Origin: Flavobacteriales bacterium
Lineage (GTDB): Bacteria; Bacteroidota; Bacteroidia; NS11-12g; UBA955
DNA length: 64,000 nt
Direction: 5' to 3'
Assembly: GCA_947447955.1 (NCBI GenBank)
Contig: CANFLS010000002.1
Coordinates: 135,072 to 199,071, forward strand
A model generated the notes under the pieces. The model did not search any database, was not told the DNA's origin, and saw only the letters and a list, made by a program, of their open reading frames with translations. Positions 43,084 through 52,946 of this stretch are shown here, one piece after another; positions within the stretch are counted from its first letter, which is position 1; each line of letters begins with the position of its first letter. A program made the translations under genes and the position numbers.

Positions 43084-43103
43084 AGAATTAGGTTTTATTT
43101 TAT

Positions 43104-44531
43104 TTAAATATTGTACCCTGTTAAATTAATTTCCGTTTGTTCTTGATAATCAGAATCAGTATTGATGCTCCATAAATTTTGATCTCTATCAGTTTCAATT
43201 TGACGCGCAATCAATATCCCCATTAAAATTGAATGGTCTTGATTGTTGTATTTGAATGAACCATAACGACCAATGGGATATAAATTTTTAAATTCCTTCA
43301 AATAATCAATTACAGGCTGTAAGTTATCCATATATCCAGTTTCGTATACCGGATAGCATTTAGGAATTCTCATCACTGAGGTATTCAAAATATTAGAGGA
43401 AGACTCAATCAAATTTAATGTTCTAATTTCTTTTGCTGCCAATTCAGCCAACTGCTCATCCGAATAACCCCAAAGTTCTTCATGGTCAAAGCTCCAAAAT
43501 TCCATACAGAGAATAGTCGTTTTCTTTTCTTTATTAATTGAAGGACACCAATTTCTAAAGTTAGTAATTCTACCATGTTTTACTTCCGGTGAATGCACAT
43601 AAATCCAGTTATCTGGGAATAATTGATTACTATCAACCTCCAAATAAACCAAAGTCGTATTTCTAAAATAAAGCTTTTTTGACAATTCCAATATTCCTTC
43701 ATCAAGAACCGACATACCTTGTAGCAATAAAGTTAGGGGCATTGTAGATATGATGATATCGGCAGTGTAAACAATCCCATTTTCATCTGTAAGCGACTTA
43801 ACAGTTTTATCTATAACTTCTATTTCTTTGATTTTTTTATTGAATAATATCTCACCACCTTTATCAATAATAGATCTCGCCATTTTTTCATAAACTTCAC
43901 CTGTTCCTTGTTTTGGGTATGCAAATTGATCCACCAAAGTTTTATGTTTATTTCCTTTATTGCCAAAAATTGCAGCTTTTACTGCTTCGTATAAAGACAA
44001 TTTCTTGATTCTTTGTGCCGCCCAATCAGAATCAATTTGATCACAACTAATTCCCCAAAGTTTTTCAGAATATGTTTTGAAAAACATTTGAAATAACTTC
44101 TTACCAAATTTATCGGTAACCCAATCTTCAAAAGTATCGAGATTTTTTTTACCAAAAACACGTTGAAATGTATAACTCAATAAGATTTGAATAATCTCAA
44201 GTGGAGATAAATTTTTGAGGACATTCCCTAATTTTAAAGGATAATCAAAAAACTTATTCTTGTAATAAATTCTTGTCAATCTATTGACTAAGGTATAATC
44301 ATCTTCAACAACTTCATGAAAAAGATCATTTACAATTTTATCGCTTGAAAAAAATCTATGTGGGCCACAATCAACAATTTGCCCAAAGAGTTCAAAGCTT
44401 TTGGCCATACCTCCAACAGAACCAGTAGATTCAATTACAGTAACTTTATTTCCTTTTTTAGTTAATTCATAGGCCGCAGTTAATCCCGCGGGACCAGCGC
44501 CTATAATTATGACCGATTTTTTATCTGACAT
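43104..44531 (-). CDS. FAD-dependent amine-oxidase-like oxidoreductase
   Basis: A 475-aa flavoprotein with N-terminal FAD-binding motif SVIIIGAGPAGLTAAYELTKKGN and the following VIESTGSVGGMAKSFELFGQIVDCGPHRFF. This arrangement resembles UDP-galactopyranose mutase and protoporphyrinogen-oxidase-like proteins of polysaccharide loci. A C-terminal FAD-contact region (LKEFKNLYPIGRYGSFKYNNQDHSILMG) is present. Substrate unknown; a role in surface glycan or sugar nucleotide metabolism is inference from family. The track start 44564 adds 11 residues before MSDKK; ATG 44531 is preferred because the motif then starts at residue 6. Ends in a clear terminator. Confidence 0.85.
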   Translation of the reverse strand: MSDKKSVIIIGAGPAGLTAAYELTKKGNKVTVIESTGSVGGMAKSFELFGQIVDCGPHRFFSSDKIVNDLFHEVVEDDYTLVNRLTRIYYKNKFFDYPLKLGNVLKNLSPLEIIQILLSYTFQRVFGKKNLDTFEDWVTDKFGKKLFQMFFKTYSEKLWGISCDQIDSDWAAQRIKKLSLYEAVKAAIFGNKGNKHKTLVDQFAYPKQGTGEVYEKMARSIIDKGGEILFNKKIKEIEVIDKTVKSLTDENGIVYTADIIISTMPLTLLLQGMSVLDEGILELSKKLYFRNTTLVYLEVDSNQLFPDNWIYVHSPEVKHGRITNFRNWCPSINKEKKTTILCMEFWSFDHEELWGYSDEQLAELAAKEIRTLNLIESSSNILNTSVMRIPKCYPVYETGYMDNLQPVIDYLKEFKNLYPIGRYGSFKYNNQDHSILMGILIARQIETDRDQNLWSINTDSDYQEQTEINLTGYNI

Positions 44532-44694
44532 TGAATAGTTACAAATTAAACTATCAATGACCAAAGTACCATAAATGGCGATTTTTTTATTTCAACATTT
44601 TATGACATTTCAATTAATCCATATCAAATCCCTCAAAATCAATTTCTTCAAGCATTTGATTCCTGATTTTGCCGTTTAAGTCGCTTTATTGCAC

Positions 44695-44702
44695 TATCTT
44701 TG
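44695..44702 (+). promoter_or_regulatory. der promoter -7 box TATCTTTG
   Basis: TATCTTTG, 4 nt before ATG 44707. A TTG at 44669-44671 lies 23 bp upstream, slightly beyond usual -33 spacing. It decides the start against the track's 44689. Confidence 0.65.
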
Positions 44703-44706
44703 CGGA

Positions 44707-46017
44707 ATGAGTCGTATTGTTGCCATTGTTGGACGCCCAAATGTAGGAAAAAGCACATTATTTAATCGCCTTACAGGAGAGCGAAAAGCCATTGTTGATG
44801 ATTTTAGTGGTGTTACACGTGACCGCCATTATGGCCGCAGCGATTGGAATGGTATAGACTTTACTGTTATTGATACCGGTGGATTTGTACCATTGTCGTC
44901 TGACGTTTTTGAAGCAGCAATTCGCGATCAAGTGCATATTGCAATTTCTGAAGCGTCGGTAATCATTTTTGTAGTTGATGTTCAAACAGATGTGAATCCA
45001 ATGGATGAAGAGTTTGCAAAAATCTTACGCAGAAGTAAAAAGCCAGTATTGCTTTGTGTAAACAAAGTAGATAACGATAGATTGAGATTAGAATCATCTG
45101 CCTTTTATTCTTTAGGATATGATACTTTATATGAAGTTTCATCAGCAAATGGATCAGGTACGGGAGAATTGTTAGATTCAGTTGCGGAACATCTTAAAAA
45201 TGAACAACCTCTTAGCGATCATGAATTAGACTTGCCTAGAATTGCAATTGTAGGAAGGCCAAATGTTGGTAAAAGTAGTTTGATCAATGCGCTTATTGGC
45301 GTTGATAGAAATATTGTTACTGAAATTGCAGGTACCACCCGCGATAGCATTGACACTATTTACAATGCCTATGGCAAAGAAGTAATTCTTGTAGATACCG
45401 CAGGTATTCGTAGAAAAAGCAAGGTTAGCGAAAATATTGAATTCTACTCGGTAATGCGTTCGTTAAGAGCACTTGAAAATTCAGACGTAGTGGTTTTGGT
45501 TATTGATGCAACACTAGGTTTAGAGTCACAAGATCAGAATTTATTTTGGATGGCCCACAGACTTGGAAAAGGAGTTGTTATACTTGTAAATAAATGGGAT
45601 TTGGTTGAAAAAGAAACCAATACGCATCTTGAATTCACAGCGCACATTCAAAGCCAAATTGCACCCTTTGTAGATGTTCCAATTTTATATATTTCGGCTG
45701 TTACCAAACAGCGTTTATACCAAACCATGGAAACTATTTTGAATGTATATACCAACTTAACTCAAAAAATTCCAACTAGAAAATTGAACGATTATCTTCT
45801 CCCTATTATGGAAAACACACCTCCACCAAGTAGAAAAGGTAAATTTGTTAAAATTAAGTATGTTACACAGTTGCCAAGTAAAAGACTTGCATTCGCTTTG
45901 TTCTGCAACTTGCCACAATATGTAGCAGAAAGTTATACGCGTTTCATTGAAAATAAAATGAGAGAAGAATTTCCACTTACAGGAATTCCAATCAGCTTAT
46001 TTTATAGAAAAAAATAA
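44707..46017 (+). CDS. der: Ribosome biogenesis GTPase Der (EngA)
   Basis: Double-GTPase essential for late 50S subunit assembly. The 436-aa product contains two complete G domains, each opening GRPNVGKS (residues about 8 and 180), with DTGG/DTAG G3 motifs, NKVD and NKWD G4 motifs, and a C-terminal KH-like domain (SRKGKFVKIKYVTQLPSKRLAF). The start MSRIVAIVGRPNVGKSTL is standard. rlmN starts 2 nt after the stop codon, so the two form an operon of ribosome/translation genes. Confidence 0.97.
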   Translation: MSRIVAIVGRPNVGKSTLFNRLTGERKAIVDDFSGVTRDRHYGRSDWNGIDFTVIDTGGFVPLSSDVFEAAIRDQVHIAISEASVIIFVVDVQTDVNPMDEEFAKILRRSKKPVLLCVNKVDNDRLRLESSAFYSLGYDTLYEVSSANGSGTGELLDSVAEHLKNEQPLSDHELDLPRIAIVGRPNVGKSSLINALIGVDRNIVTEIAGTTRDSIDTIYNAYGKEVILVDTAGIRRKSKVSENIEFYSVMRSLRALENSDVVVLVIDATLGLESQDQNLFWMAHRLGKGVVILVNKWDLVEKETNTHLEFTAHIQSQIAPFVDVPILYISAVTKQRLYQTMETILNVYTNLTQKIPTRKLNDYLLPIMENTPPPSRKGKFVKIKYVTQLPSKRLAFALFCNLPQYVAESYTRFIENKMREEFPLTGIPISLFYRKK

Positions 46018-46019
46018 TT

Positions 46020-47045
46020 TTGACAAAAGACATCCGAGATTTAGATTTAACTGAGTTATCCGAAGAGTTAAAAACTTTAGGACAACCATCATTTCGTGCC
46101 AAACAAATTTGGCAATGGCTGTGGCAAAAAGGAGCCAGAAGTTTTGACGAAATGACAAATCTCTCGAAAGATTTAAGGTCGGTACTTGCAGATAATTTCA
46201 CATTTCACAAAACAGAAATTATCACCTCACAATATTCAAACGATGGTACGATAAAAGTTGTTTTCGAATTGCACGACGGAAATAAAATTGAGGGAGTATT
46301 AATTCCCTCAATGTCAAGAACAACCGCTTGTGTAAGTAGCCAAGTGGGTTGCAGTTTAGATTGCAAATTTTGTGCAACTGGATATTTGAAAAGAAGTAGG
46401 AATTTAACAGCCGCTGAAATTTTTGATCAGGTATGGCAAATTAACGAACTCGCTGAAAAGCATCATGGAAAACGATTAGACAATATTGTTTACATGGGAA
46501 TGGGAGAACCCTTACTCAATTACGCCAATGTTTTGAGAAGTGTTAACATTATTACGAGTGCTGAAGGATTGGGAATGTCGCCAACCCGATTAACACTCTC
46601 AACCGCAGGAATAGCTAAAATGATTGTAAAACTTGCCGATGACGGTGTTAGAACCAATTTGGCTTTAAGTTTACACTCTGCAAACAATGCAAAACGCAGT
46701 GCCATTATGCCAATCAATGATTCTAATAACTTAGAAATGTTGGCTGAGTCTTTGGCCTATTGGTATGATAAAACTGGAAACAGACCAACTTTAGAGTATA
46801 CAGTTATTGCAGGAGTTAATGATGGCGTTGAAGAAGAAAAAGAATTGGCAACTTTTGCAAGAAAATTCCCATCCAAAATTAACCTAATAGAATACAATCC
46901 AATTACATTAGCAGACTATCAACCTACAAGCAGATTAGACGCATTTGCAGATAGTTTAATTGCGAAAAAACTCATTGTTAATGTTCGACGCAGCCGCGGA
47001 AAAGACATTGACGCAGCCTGTGGTCAATTGGCGTTAAAATCCTAA
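46020..47045 (+). CDS. rlmN: 23S rRNA/tRNA adenine-C2 methyltransferase RlmN
   Basis: Radical-SAM enzyme that methylates A2503 of 23S rRNA and A37 of tRNAs. The 341-aa protein has the cluster motif CSLDCKFC, the upstream QPSFRAKQIWQWLW, GMGEPLLNY and the conserved near-C-terminal Cys in DAACGQLA. The start is TTG at 46020; no ATG lies nearby and the N-terminus TKDIRDLDL fits the family. TAATTTTG at 46015-46022 spans the der stop and this TTG, probably by chance. The stop overlaps the convergent GLPGLI gene by 4 bp. Confidence 0.95.
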   Translation: MTKDIRDLDLTELSEELKTLGQPSFRAKQIWQWLWQKGARSFDEMTNLSKDLRSVLADNFTFHKTEIITSQYSNDGTIKVVFELHDGNKIEGVLIPSMSRTTACVSSQVGCSLDCKFCATGYLKRSRNLTAAEIFDQVWQINELAEKHHGKRLDNIVYMGMGEPLLNYANVLRSVNIITSAEGLGMSPTRLTLSTAGIAKMIVKLADDGVRTNLALSLHSANNAKRSAIMPINDSNNLEMLAESLAYWYDKTGNRPTLEYTVIAGVNDGVEEEKELATFARKFPSKINLIEYNPITLADYQPTSRLDAFADSLIAKKLIVNVRRSRGKDIDAACGQLALKS

Positions 47046-47788
47046 AAAAACAACTTCCAATACATTTTTTCAGCGCTAGCATTCCATTTACCTCCGAATA
47101 ATTTTTCCATTTCATCATGCAACATAAGTTTGGTGTATTGCTTTTGCTTCTTTTTAATGGGTAAATTCGGATTTAATCCTTTTGCATTGAGCACAACTTT
47201 ATCTGCGAACCAATTCGTGTGAAATGCTGGAATACCGAGGCCCAAAATTACACCTGGAAGGCCATGAATGACTTCAGGTCCTTGCGAACCGATTAATTCT
47301 TCTGCGAAGAACGCATAAATAAGTATGCTATCCTGAAATTTAGCAACTGCTTTTCTACAATTGTATCCTGCAATATTGCGCTTGTCATTTGTGATTTTCC
47401 ATCTGAAGTTAAAATTAGAATCGCATATAATAAACTCATTTCCGGCAAAATCCTTTTTCAATTTTAGAGAATCTGGATAAAGTATTACCTCATTCGCTGC
47501 CGATGGAATAAGCCACTCAGGCACTATAAAACTAGGTTCATTTTCAGGGTCTATTCTATAAGTTGAAACACCATTTTTACCAACGAGTATATATTTTTCC
47601 TTCTTAAATTTTGGAATATCTTTTTTAAATTGCTCTACCCATGATTCGTTTGGCAATTGCTTATGAATATTCGTTGTTTTTGTAAAATAAATTGTAAATG
47701 AATCAGAAAACTGCGCGCTCAAACCTGAAGTAAGCAACAAAAGTATACTCCAAACGTATGATTTTTTATTTATTAAGATTGATTTCAT
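47042..47788 (-). CDS. GLPGLI family secreted protein
   Basis: A 248-aa exported protein of the GLPGLI family, which is restricted to Bacteroidota and has unknown function. Signature VIHGLPGVILGLGIPAFH lies near residue 175, preceded by YNCRKAVAKFQDSILIYAFFAEEL, the family's typical pattern. Signal sequence MKSILINKKSYVWSILLLLTSGLSAQ (from ATG 47788) is plausible; the track's 47845 start would bury it. It overlaps the upstream barrel gene by 23 bp, the usual pairing for GLPGLI genes, so a shared envelope role is likely. Confidence 0.88.
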   Translation of the reverse strand: MKSILINKKSYVWSILLLLTSGLSAQFSDSFTIYFTKTTNIHKQLPNESWVEQFKKDIPKFKKEKYILVGKNGVSTYRIDPENEPSFIVPEWLIPSAANEVILYPDSLKLKKDFAGNEFIICDSNFNFRWKITNDKRNIAGYNCRKAVAKFQDSILIYAFFAEELIGSQGPEVIHGLPGVILGLGIPAFHTNWFADKVVLNAKGLNPNLPIKKKQKQYTKLMLHDEMEKLFGGKWNASAEKMYWKLFF

Positions 47789-50582
47789 TTGAAGATTCGT
47801 TAGAGGTTGAACTTTTAGGTTTGTTTTTGAATTTGTATACAACATTCAATAGAAAATACCGCTTGAATGCCGAATTGGTAGTTTCGAAAATTTGATTGCC
47901 CGACACATATCGAGAGTAGTTTATGTTTTGATTCAACAAGTCATTCACTTTTAAACTGAAAATAACTTCTCTTTCCTTTTTATACGTATAACTAATTTGA
48001 CCATTGACTAACTTATTGTTTGGAACATTATAAATGGAGGTTTGCTGCCTAAAGTTCGCTTCATAATCAACCGACAGGCTCCAACCATTGCTTTCGTCTT
48101 TGGTTTTTATTTTTTTATCAAATGTAGTTTTATTAAATGGTCCAAGATTGATTCCTGCCTCAACACTTTGAGTATAGTTTATATTGCTAAATGATTTGTT
48201 CAATTCACTGGTATTGCTATTTCGGGTGAAATTGTATTGAAAATCTATCATGAAAATCTCACCCAATTCGATATACGTGCTTGGTTGTATAGTCAAGGAT
48301 TGGCTCATGTTTTTTCCTAATAATTCATTTTGAATAATTTGACTTGATGACCGATTTATTCCTGCACTTAAACCAAATGAAATGGGTGTTCCAGAAATTC
48401 CCTTATTCAAATAAAGCCAACTATTTAGATTGTAATTCCCATTCCCCATTTCAGTAGATGACAATGTTCTTCCCAAACTATCAATGTTAGAAGTACTAAT
48501 GAAATTACTGGCATAATAATTAAAATTACCCGTTAACATGTACCAAGATTGTTTTAACATGTTTCCACCGTGATAACTCCATCCATAATTATGAGACAAC
48601 CCTTGACTCAATTTCGTATTACCCTTAGAAATATATAGTGGATTAGAATTGTTCAGAATCGGTTGTAGCATTGATGCCGTTGGCAAATTAACTTGCGCAT
48701 TGTAAAACAAATTAATGGAACCAGTTTTTGAATAATTCCAAACTACATTCACACTCGGCAACAATGCAGAATATGACTTATCAAGGTTTATTTGTCGTGT
48801 TTTTTCATCTTGAAGGATAGTTGATGTTTGAGGGCGAAGTCCGGCGCTTACATTCCATTTCTTGATATGCCATTGAACACCAAAGTTTCCACTCATTTTT
48901 GATTGTCCCAATAGATAATCATTCCCCAAAGAATCAATTTTCACAATACCTCCTGAAGAATTATATACATCCAGCAAATTCCATTGTTTTGATAGGTTAT
49001 AATCCATTCCAAAGGTTAAATCAAACGATTTATTTAATGGTTCCACATAATTTAATGTTGCACCAAATGTTTGACTCTTATTTGAATTTTGACGATTCTG
49101 ATTTAATAAAACCATGTCATATCCATTCAGTGTATTTCTGAACGCATTGATTGAATTTTGTCTATTGGCTCCGTCTCTATTCGAAGTTGATAAAGCCATA
49201 GTACCACTGAGTATTCTACCCTTTTTTGAGAAATTATGGGATATTCTCATATTAGTGTTAAATGTATAACTAAGCGATGAATCCAGTCCGTTTTTTCCTT
49301 GGTTATTCAATGTGTCCGTTTGATTCAGTGATGACAATCCCTTGTAAAGAGAATTTGACAATGATCCACCTACTGTTCCTTTTGCAGTAACCAAGAGCGA
49401 TGTAAATGAATCAATTTGATAATCCCAGTTTCCCGATATTTTCAATTGATTTTTATTGGAAGTATCATTCGTTTCTGATGTATTCCAAAATTCTTGGTTG
49501 GATAACAATTGAATTCTCTTTGACGTATTCCTATTAATCACACCCAAAGTTTTGTAAGAAGCATTCATATTCAACTTGTGTTTCCCCCATTTATTGGAGT
49601 AAATCATGCCCAATTCCTTTGATGAAGGTAACCCTTGGTTTGAACCTAATTCGTCATCAATACTATAGGTTGTTGTGGTACTTCCATCTCCGTTTATTGA
49701 AACGTTATTGCCAGTACCGTACTCACTTCTTTCATTCCAATTCATTCCAATATTTGCAGTGTTGCCACTTAGTCCGAATAAGCTAAACTTTCGTTTTGCC
49801 TTAAAAGAACTAAATAGTAATCGCTGTTCAGAAAATTTCAAATCTGTAGAACTTGCCAAACCAATTTTTCCAAAATATCCTTTTTTTGAATCTTCATTTA
49901 AACGGATATCTAATGTTTTGACTTTAGATGCAGTGTTATCACCTGTGCGTTTTGCCTCGTCGCTTTGAGCATCATAAACCTTTACTTCTTTAACATTTTT
50001 AGCATCTAAATTCCGGGTGGCAATGGTAGGGTCATCCCCAAAGAATTCTTCTCCATCAACCAAAACGCGTTGCACTTTCTTGCCTTGTGCGGTAATTTCA
50101 CCGTTTCTATTTACTTGTAAACCAGGTAACTTCTTAAGTAAATCTTCAACTGTGGCGTTTGCTTTGGTTTTAAAACTATCGGCTAAATAAATTAGGGTAT
50201 CCCCTTTTATTTTCATTTTACCCCTTTGGGCTTTCACAAAAACTGTTTCAATTAATTGCGACATTTGAATCATGTTCATGTTTCCCAAGTCTAATTGATT
50301 ATTTTGAATTTCAATATTATCAATATAATCGGCATAACCCGGAGACGTAGCCATAAGAATTACTTTCTTGAATGGCATATTTTTTAATTCAAAAGCACCA
50401 GATTTAGTGGTTCTTGCAAAGCCAATCAAAACGCTATCGGCAGAGTTTAATGCCATCACCGAAACATTTTCCAAATTCAAATTATTCGTCGAATCAATAA
50501 ATCGACCTGAAATGGAAAAATTTTGTGCCGTAAGAAAATTTGCAATAAAAATGCATATGTAAAAGAGTATTTTTCTTTTCAT
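47766..50582 (-). CDS. TonB-dependent-receptor-like outer-membrane beta-barrel protein
   Basis: A 938-aa outer-membrane protein. Signal MKRKILFYICIFIANFLTAQ is followed by a carboxypeptidase-regulatory-like Ig domain (ISGRFIDSTNNLNLENVSVMALN; residues about 20-105), a TonB plug (ATVEDLLKKLPGLQVNRNGEITAQGKKVQRVLVDGEEFFGDDP) and a barrel of aromatic strands to the C-terminus. The barrel type (without the full SusC pattern) fits the outer membrane beta-barrel family often coupled with GLPGLI proteins. No SusD follows. The substrate is unknown. Confidence 0.9.
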   Translation of the reverse strand: MKRKILFYICIFIANFLTAQNFSISGRFIDSTNNLNLENVSVMALNSADSVLIGFARTTKSGAFELKNMPFKKVILMATSPGYADYIDNIEIQNNQLDLGNMNMIQMSQLIETVFVKAQRGKMKIKGDTLIYLADSFKTKANATVEDLLKKLPGLQVNRNGEITAQGKKVQRVLVDGEEFFGDDPTIATRNLDAKNVKEVKVYDAQSDEAKRTGDNTASKVKTLDIRLNEDSKKGYFGKIGLASSTDLKFSEQRLLFSSFKAKRKFSLFGLSGNTANIGMNWNERSEYGTGNNVSINGDGSTTTTYSIDDELGSNQGLPSSKELGMIYSNKWGKHKLNMNASYKTLGVINRNTSKRIQLLSNQEFWNTSETNDTSNKNQLKISGNWDYQIDSFTSLLVTAKGTVGGSLSNSLYKGLSSLNQTDTLNNQGKNGLDSSLSYTFNTNMRISHNFSKKGRILSGTMALSTSNRDGANRQNSINAFRNTLNGYDMVLLNQNRQNSNKSQTFGATLNYVEPLNKSFDLTFGMDYNLSKQWNLLDVYNSSGGIVKIDSLGNDYLLGQSKMSGNFGVQWHIKKWNVSAGLRPQTSTILQDEKTRQINLDKSYSALLPSVNVVWNYSKTGSINLFYNAQVNLPTASMLQPILNNSNPLYISKGNTKLSQGLSHNYGWSYHGGNMLKQSWYMLTGNFNYYASNFISTSNIDSLGRTLSSTEMGNGNYNLNSWLYLNKGISGTPISFGLSAGINRSSSQIIQNELLGKNMSQSLTIQPSTYIELGEIFMIDFQYNFTRNSNTSELNKSFSNINYTQSVEAGINLGPFNKTTFDKKIKTKDESNGWSLSVDYEANFRQQTSIYNVPNNKLVNGQISYTYKKEREVIFSLKVNDLLNQNINYSRYVSGNQIFETTNSAFKRYFLLNVVYKFKNKPKSSTSNESSNEINLNK

Positions 50583-50625
50583 TAAAAAGTATAACGTTTA
50601 ATTAAGTTAAATGTTGCAAATGAAT

Positions 50626-50647
50626 AAAAAAGGCTCTTTCGAGCCTT
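50626..50647 (-). terminator. Terminator of the degT-ugd-uxs operon
   Basis: 7-bp stem AAGGCTC/GAGCCTT with a GAAA loop on the minus strand, then TTTTT, starting 4 nt past the stop at 50652. Confidence 0.85.
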
Positions 50648-50651
50648 CATT

Positions 50652-51635
50652 TTAACCTTTAAATTCTCTATGGTGAGAATCTTCATATAATCTTTCCTTG
50701 GGAAGGGCCTTAAAATAATCCCAAGTAATTTTCAAGCCTTCAGCTCTTTCAACTTTTGGTTCCCAACCTAAAACTTCTTGAGCCTTCGTAATGTTTGGCT
50801 GACGTTGTTTTGGATCATCGGTTGGTAATGGATGATAAATCACCTTTTGGTCGGTTCCTGTTAATTTGATGATTTCCTCAGCAAACTGAGCAATGGTAAT
50901 TTCAGAAGGATTACCAATATTCACTGGATCAGCACAATCGCTTAACAACAACCTATAAATTCCCTCTACCAAATCATCTACATAACAAAAACTGCGTGTT
51001 TGACTACCATCGCCAAATACAGTTAAATCTTCACCACGTAATGCTTGTCCCATGAAAGCAGGCAAAACCCTACCATCATTTAGACGCATTCTTGGTCCAT
51101 AAGTATTAAAAATACGTATTATTCTGGTTTCCAATCCATGATAAGTATGGTAAGCCATGGTGATTGCTTCTTGGAAACGTTTTGCTTCATCATAAACACC
51201 ACGAGGACCAACAGGGTTTACATTTCCCCAATAATCTTCGGTTTGTGGATGAACCGTAGGATCTCCATAAACTTCACTTGTGCTAGCAACCAATATTCTC
51301 GCTTTTTTAGCCATTGCCAATCCTAAAAGATTGTGTGTACCTAAAGAACCAACTTTTAAAGTTTGAATTGGAATTTTAAGGTAATCAATAGGACTTGCAG
51401 GAGATGCAAAATGGAGTATATATTTTATTTCACCTGGAACATGAACAAATTTACTTACGTCGTGGTTGTAAAATTCGAACTGTTCTAAATGAAACAAATG
51501 TTCAATATTACGTAAATCACCCGTAATTAAATTATCCATACCAATTACATGGTAGCCTTCTTTGATAAATCTATCACAAAGATGACTTCCCAAGAAACCG
51601 GCAGCGCCAGTAATTAAAACTCTTTCTTTTTTCAT
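50652..51635 (-). CDS. UDP-glucuronate decarboxylase (UXS-type SDR epimerase)
   Basis: NAD-dependent conversion of UDP-glucuronate to UDP-xylose. The 327-aa extended SDR has [14 protein letters not shown] (GxxGxxG), the catalytic Y-x3-K in [14 protein letters not shown], which fits the UXS pattern GPR-x-x-YDE, and the UXS-like [14 protein letters not shown]. Directly downstream of UDP-glucose dehydrogenase (4-nt overlap), which makes its substrate. A clear terminator follows. C4-epimerase activity would be the alternative, but the YDE pattern and context favour decarboxylation. Confidence 0.93.
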   Translation of the reverse strand: MKKERVLITGAAGFLGSHLCDRFIKEGYHVIGMDNLITGDLRNIEHLFHLEQFEFYNHDVSKFVHVPGEIKYILHFASPASPIDYLKIPIQTLKVGSLGTHNLLGLAMAKKARILVASTSEVYGDPTVHPQTEDYWGNVNPVGPRGVYDEAKRFQEAITMAYHTYHGLETRIIRIFNTYGPRMRLNDGRVLPAFMGQALRGEDLTVFGDGSQTRSFCYVDDLVEGIYRLLLSDCADPVNIGNPSEITIAQFAEEIIKLTGTDQKVIYHPLPTDDPKQRQPNITKAQEVLGWEPKVERAEGLKITWDYFKALPKERLYEDSHHREFKG

Positions 51636-52939
51636 TTAATATCTTGTCTTCCAATACTATAATAACTGAAGCCATGTTTTTTCACAACTTCAAGATCAAA
51701 TAGATTTCTACCGTCAAAGATAACCTTTTCAGCTAACTGAGCGCCAATTTTCTCAAAATCAGGCGTTCTAAATTCTGGCCATTCTGTTGCAATTACCAAG
51801 AAATCTGAACCGATTAAGGTTTCATAGCTCGATTCACAGTAGGTAACTTTATCTCCTATCAATTGCTTTACATTTTCCATGGCTTCAGGATCATAACATT
51901 TCACAGATGCCCCTCTTTCAATTAAGGCATCAATCATTTCCAAAGCAGGAGCTTCACGAATATCGTCGGTGTTTGGTTTGAATGCCAATCCCCACATTGC
52001 TACAGTTTTACCAGAAATACTTCCAAAATGTCCATCAATTTTAGGCAATAAGGCTTTTTTCTGATCTGCATTCACATCTTCTACAGCTTTCAATATTTTG
52101 AAATCGTAGTTCACTTGTGCGGCACTATGCACCAAAGCTTGTACATCTTTAGGAAAACAACTTCCCCCATAACCAATACCAGGAAATAAGAAGCGCTTGC
52201 CAATACGGTCATCGCTACCAACACCTTTTCTAACCATATCTACATCGGCACCCATCAATTCGCACAAACGTGCAATCTCATTCATGAATGAAATTTTGGT
52301 TGCCAAGAAGCTATTTGCTGCGTATTTGGTTAACTCAGCACTTTTACAATCCATATGCATAACAGGATTTCCTTGACGCACATAAGGTGCATACAATTCA
52401 TCCATTACGTCGAAGGCTCTTTGATTTGCAGCACCAATCACAACGCGATCTGGTTTCATGAAATCATCAACGGCTACACCTTCACGCAAAAATTCAGGGT
52501 TTGAAACAACGTCAAATGCACCTTTAAAGTTTGCAGCAATAGCAGCATGCACTTTATCAGCTGTACCTACAGGCACAGTGCTTTTGTCAACAATTACCTT
52601 GTAGTCGGTCATTATTTTACCCAAATGATCGGCAACACCCAAAACATAGCGCAAATCAGCAGAGCCATCTTCACCCGGAGGGGTTGGCAATGCTAAAAAG
52701 ATTACTACACTATCTTTGATTGCTTCTTCTAAGTTGGTAGTGAATTTCAATCTACCTTCTTTTAAGTTGCGTTTGAAAAGGATTTCTAAACCTGGTTCAA
52801 AAATTGTAATTTGACCATTGCTCAAACGATCAACTTTACTTTGATCAATATCTACGCAAATTACATCGTTACCCGTTTCAGCGAAACATGTTCCACTTAC
52901 CAAACCTACGTAACCAGTACCAACTACAGCTATTTTCAT
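51632..52939 (-). CDS. UDP-glucose 6-dehydrogenase
   Basis: Twofold NAD-dependent oxidation of UDP-glucose to UDP-glucuronate. The 435-aa protein has the N-terminal Rossmann [21 protein letters not shown], the SNPEFLREG segment, the catalytic cysteine in [10 protein letters not shown] and a C-terminal domain with [17 protein letters not shown]. It lies between a DegT aminotransferase (7 nt upstream) and the UXS gene, forming a nucleotide-sugar cassette. Common symbols are ugd or tuaD. Confidence 0.96.
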   Translation of the reverse strand: MKIAVVGTGYVGLVSGTCFAETGNDVICVDIDQSKVDRLSNGQITIFEPGLEILFKRNLKEGRLKFTTNLEEAIKDSVVIFLALPTPPGEDGSADLRYVLGVADHLGKIMTDYKVIVDKSTVPVGTADKVHAAIAANFKGAFDVVSNPEFLREGVAVDDFMKPDRVVIGAANQRAFDVMDELYAPYVRQGNPVMHMDCKSAELTKYAANSFLATKISFMNEIARLCELMGADVDMVRKGVGSDDRIGKRFLFPGIGYGGSCFPKDVQALVHSAAQVNYDFKILKAVEDVNADQKKALLPKIDGHFGSISGKTVAMWGLAFKPNTDDIREAPALEMIDALIERGASVKCYDPEAMENVKQLIGDKVTYCESSYETLIGSDFLVIATEWPEFRTPDFEKIGAQLAEKVIFDGRNLFDLEVVKKHGFSYYSIGRQDIK

Positions 52940-52946
52940 GTTATTC

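Noticed and set aside
46015-46022. TAATTTTG at the der/rlmN junction as an rlmN promoter
   Set aside because: It spans the der stop and includes the rlmN TTG start, so a transcript from it could not contain the start codon.
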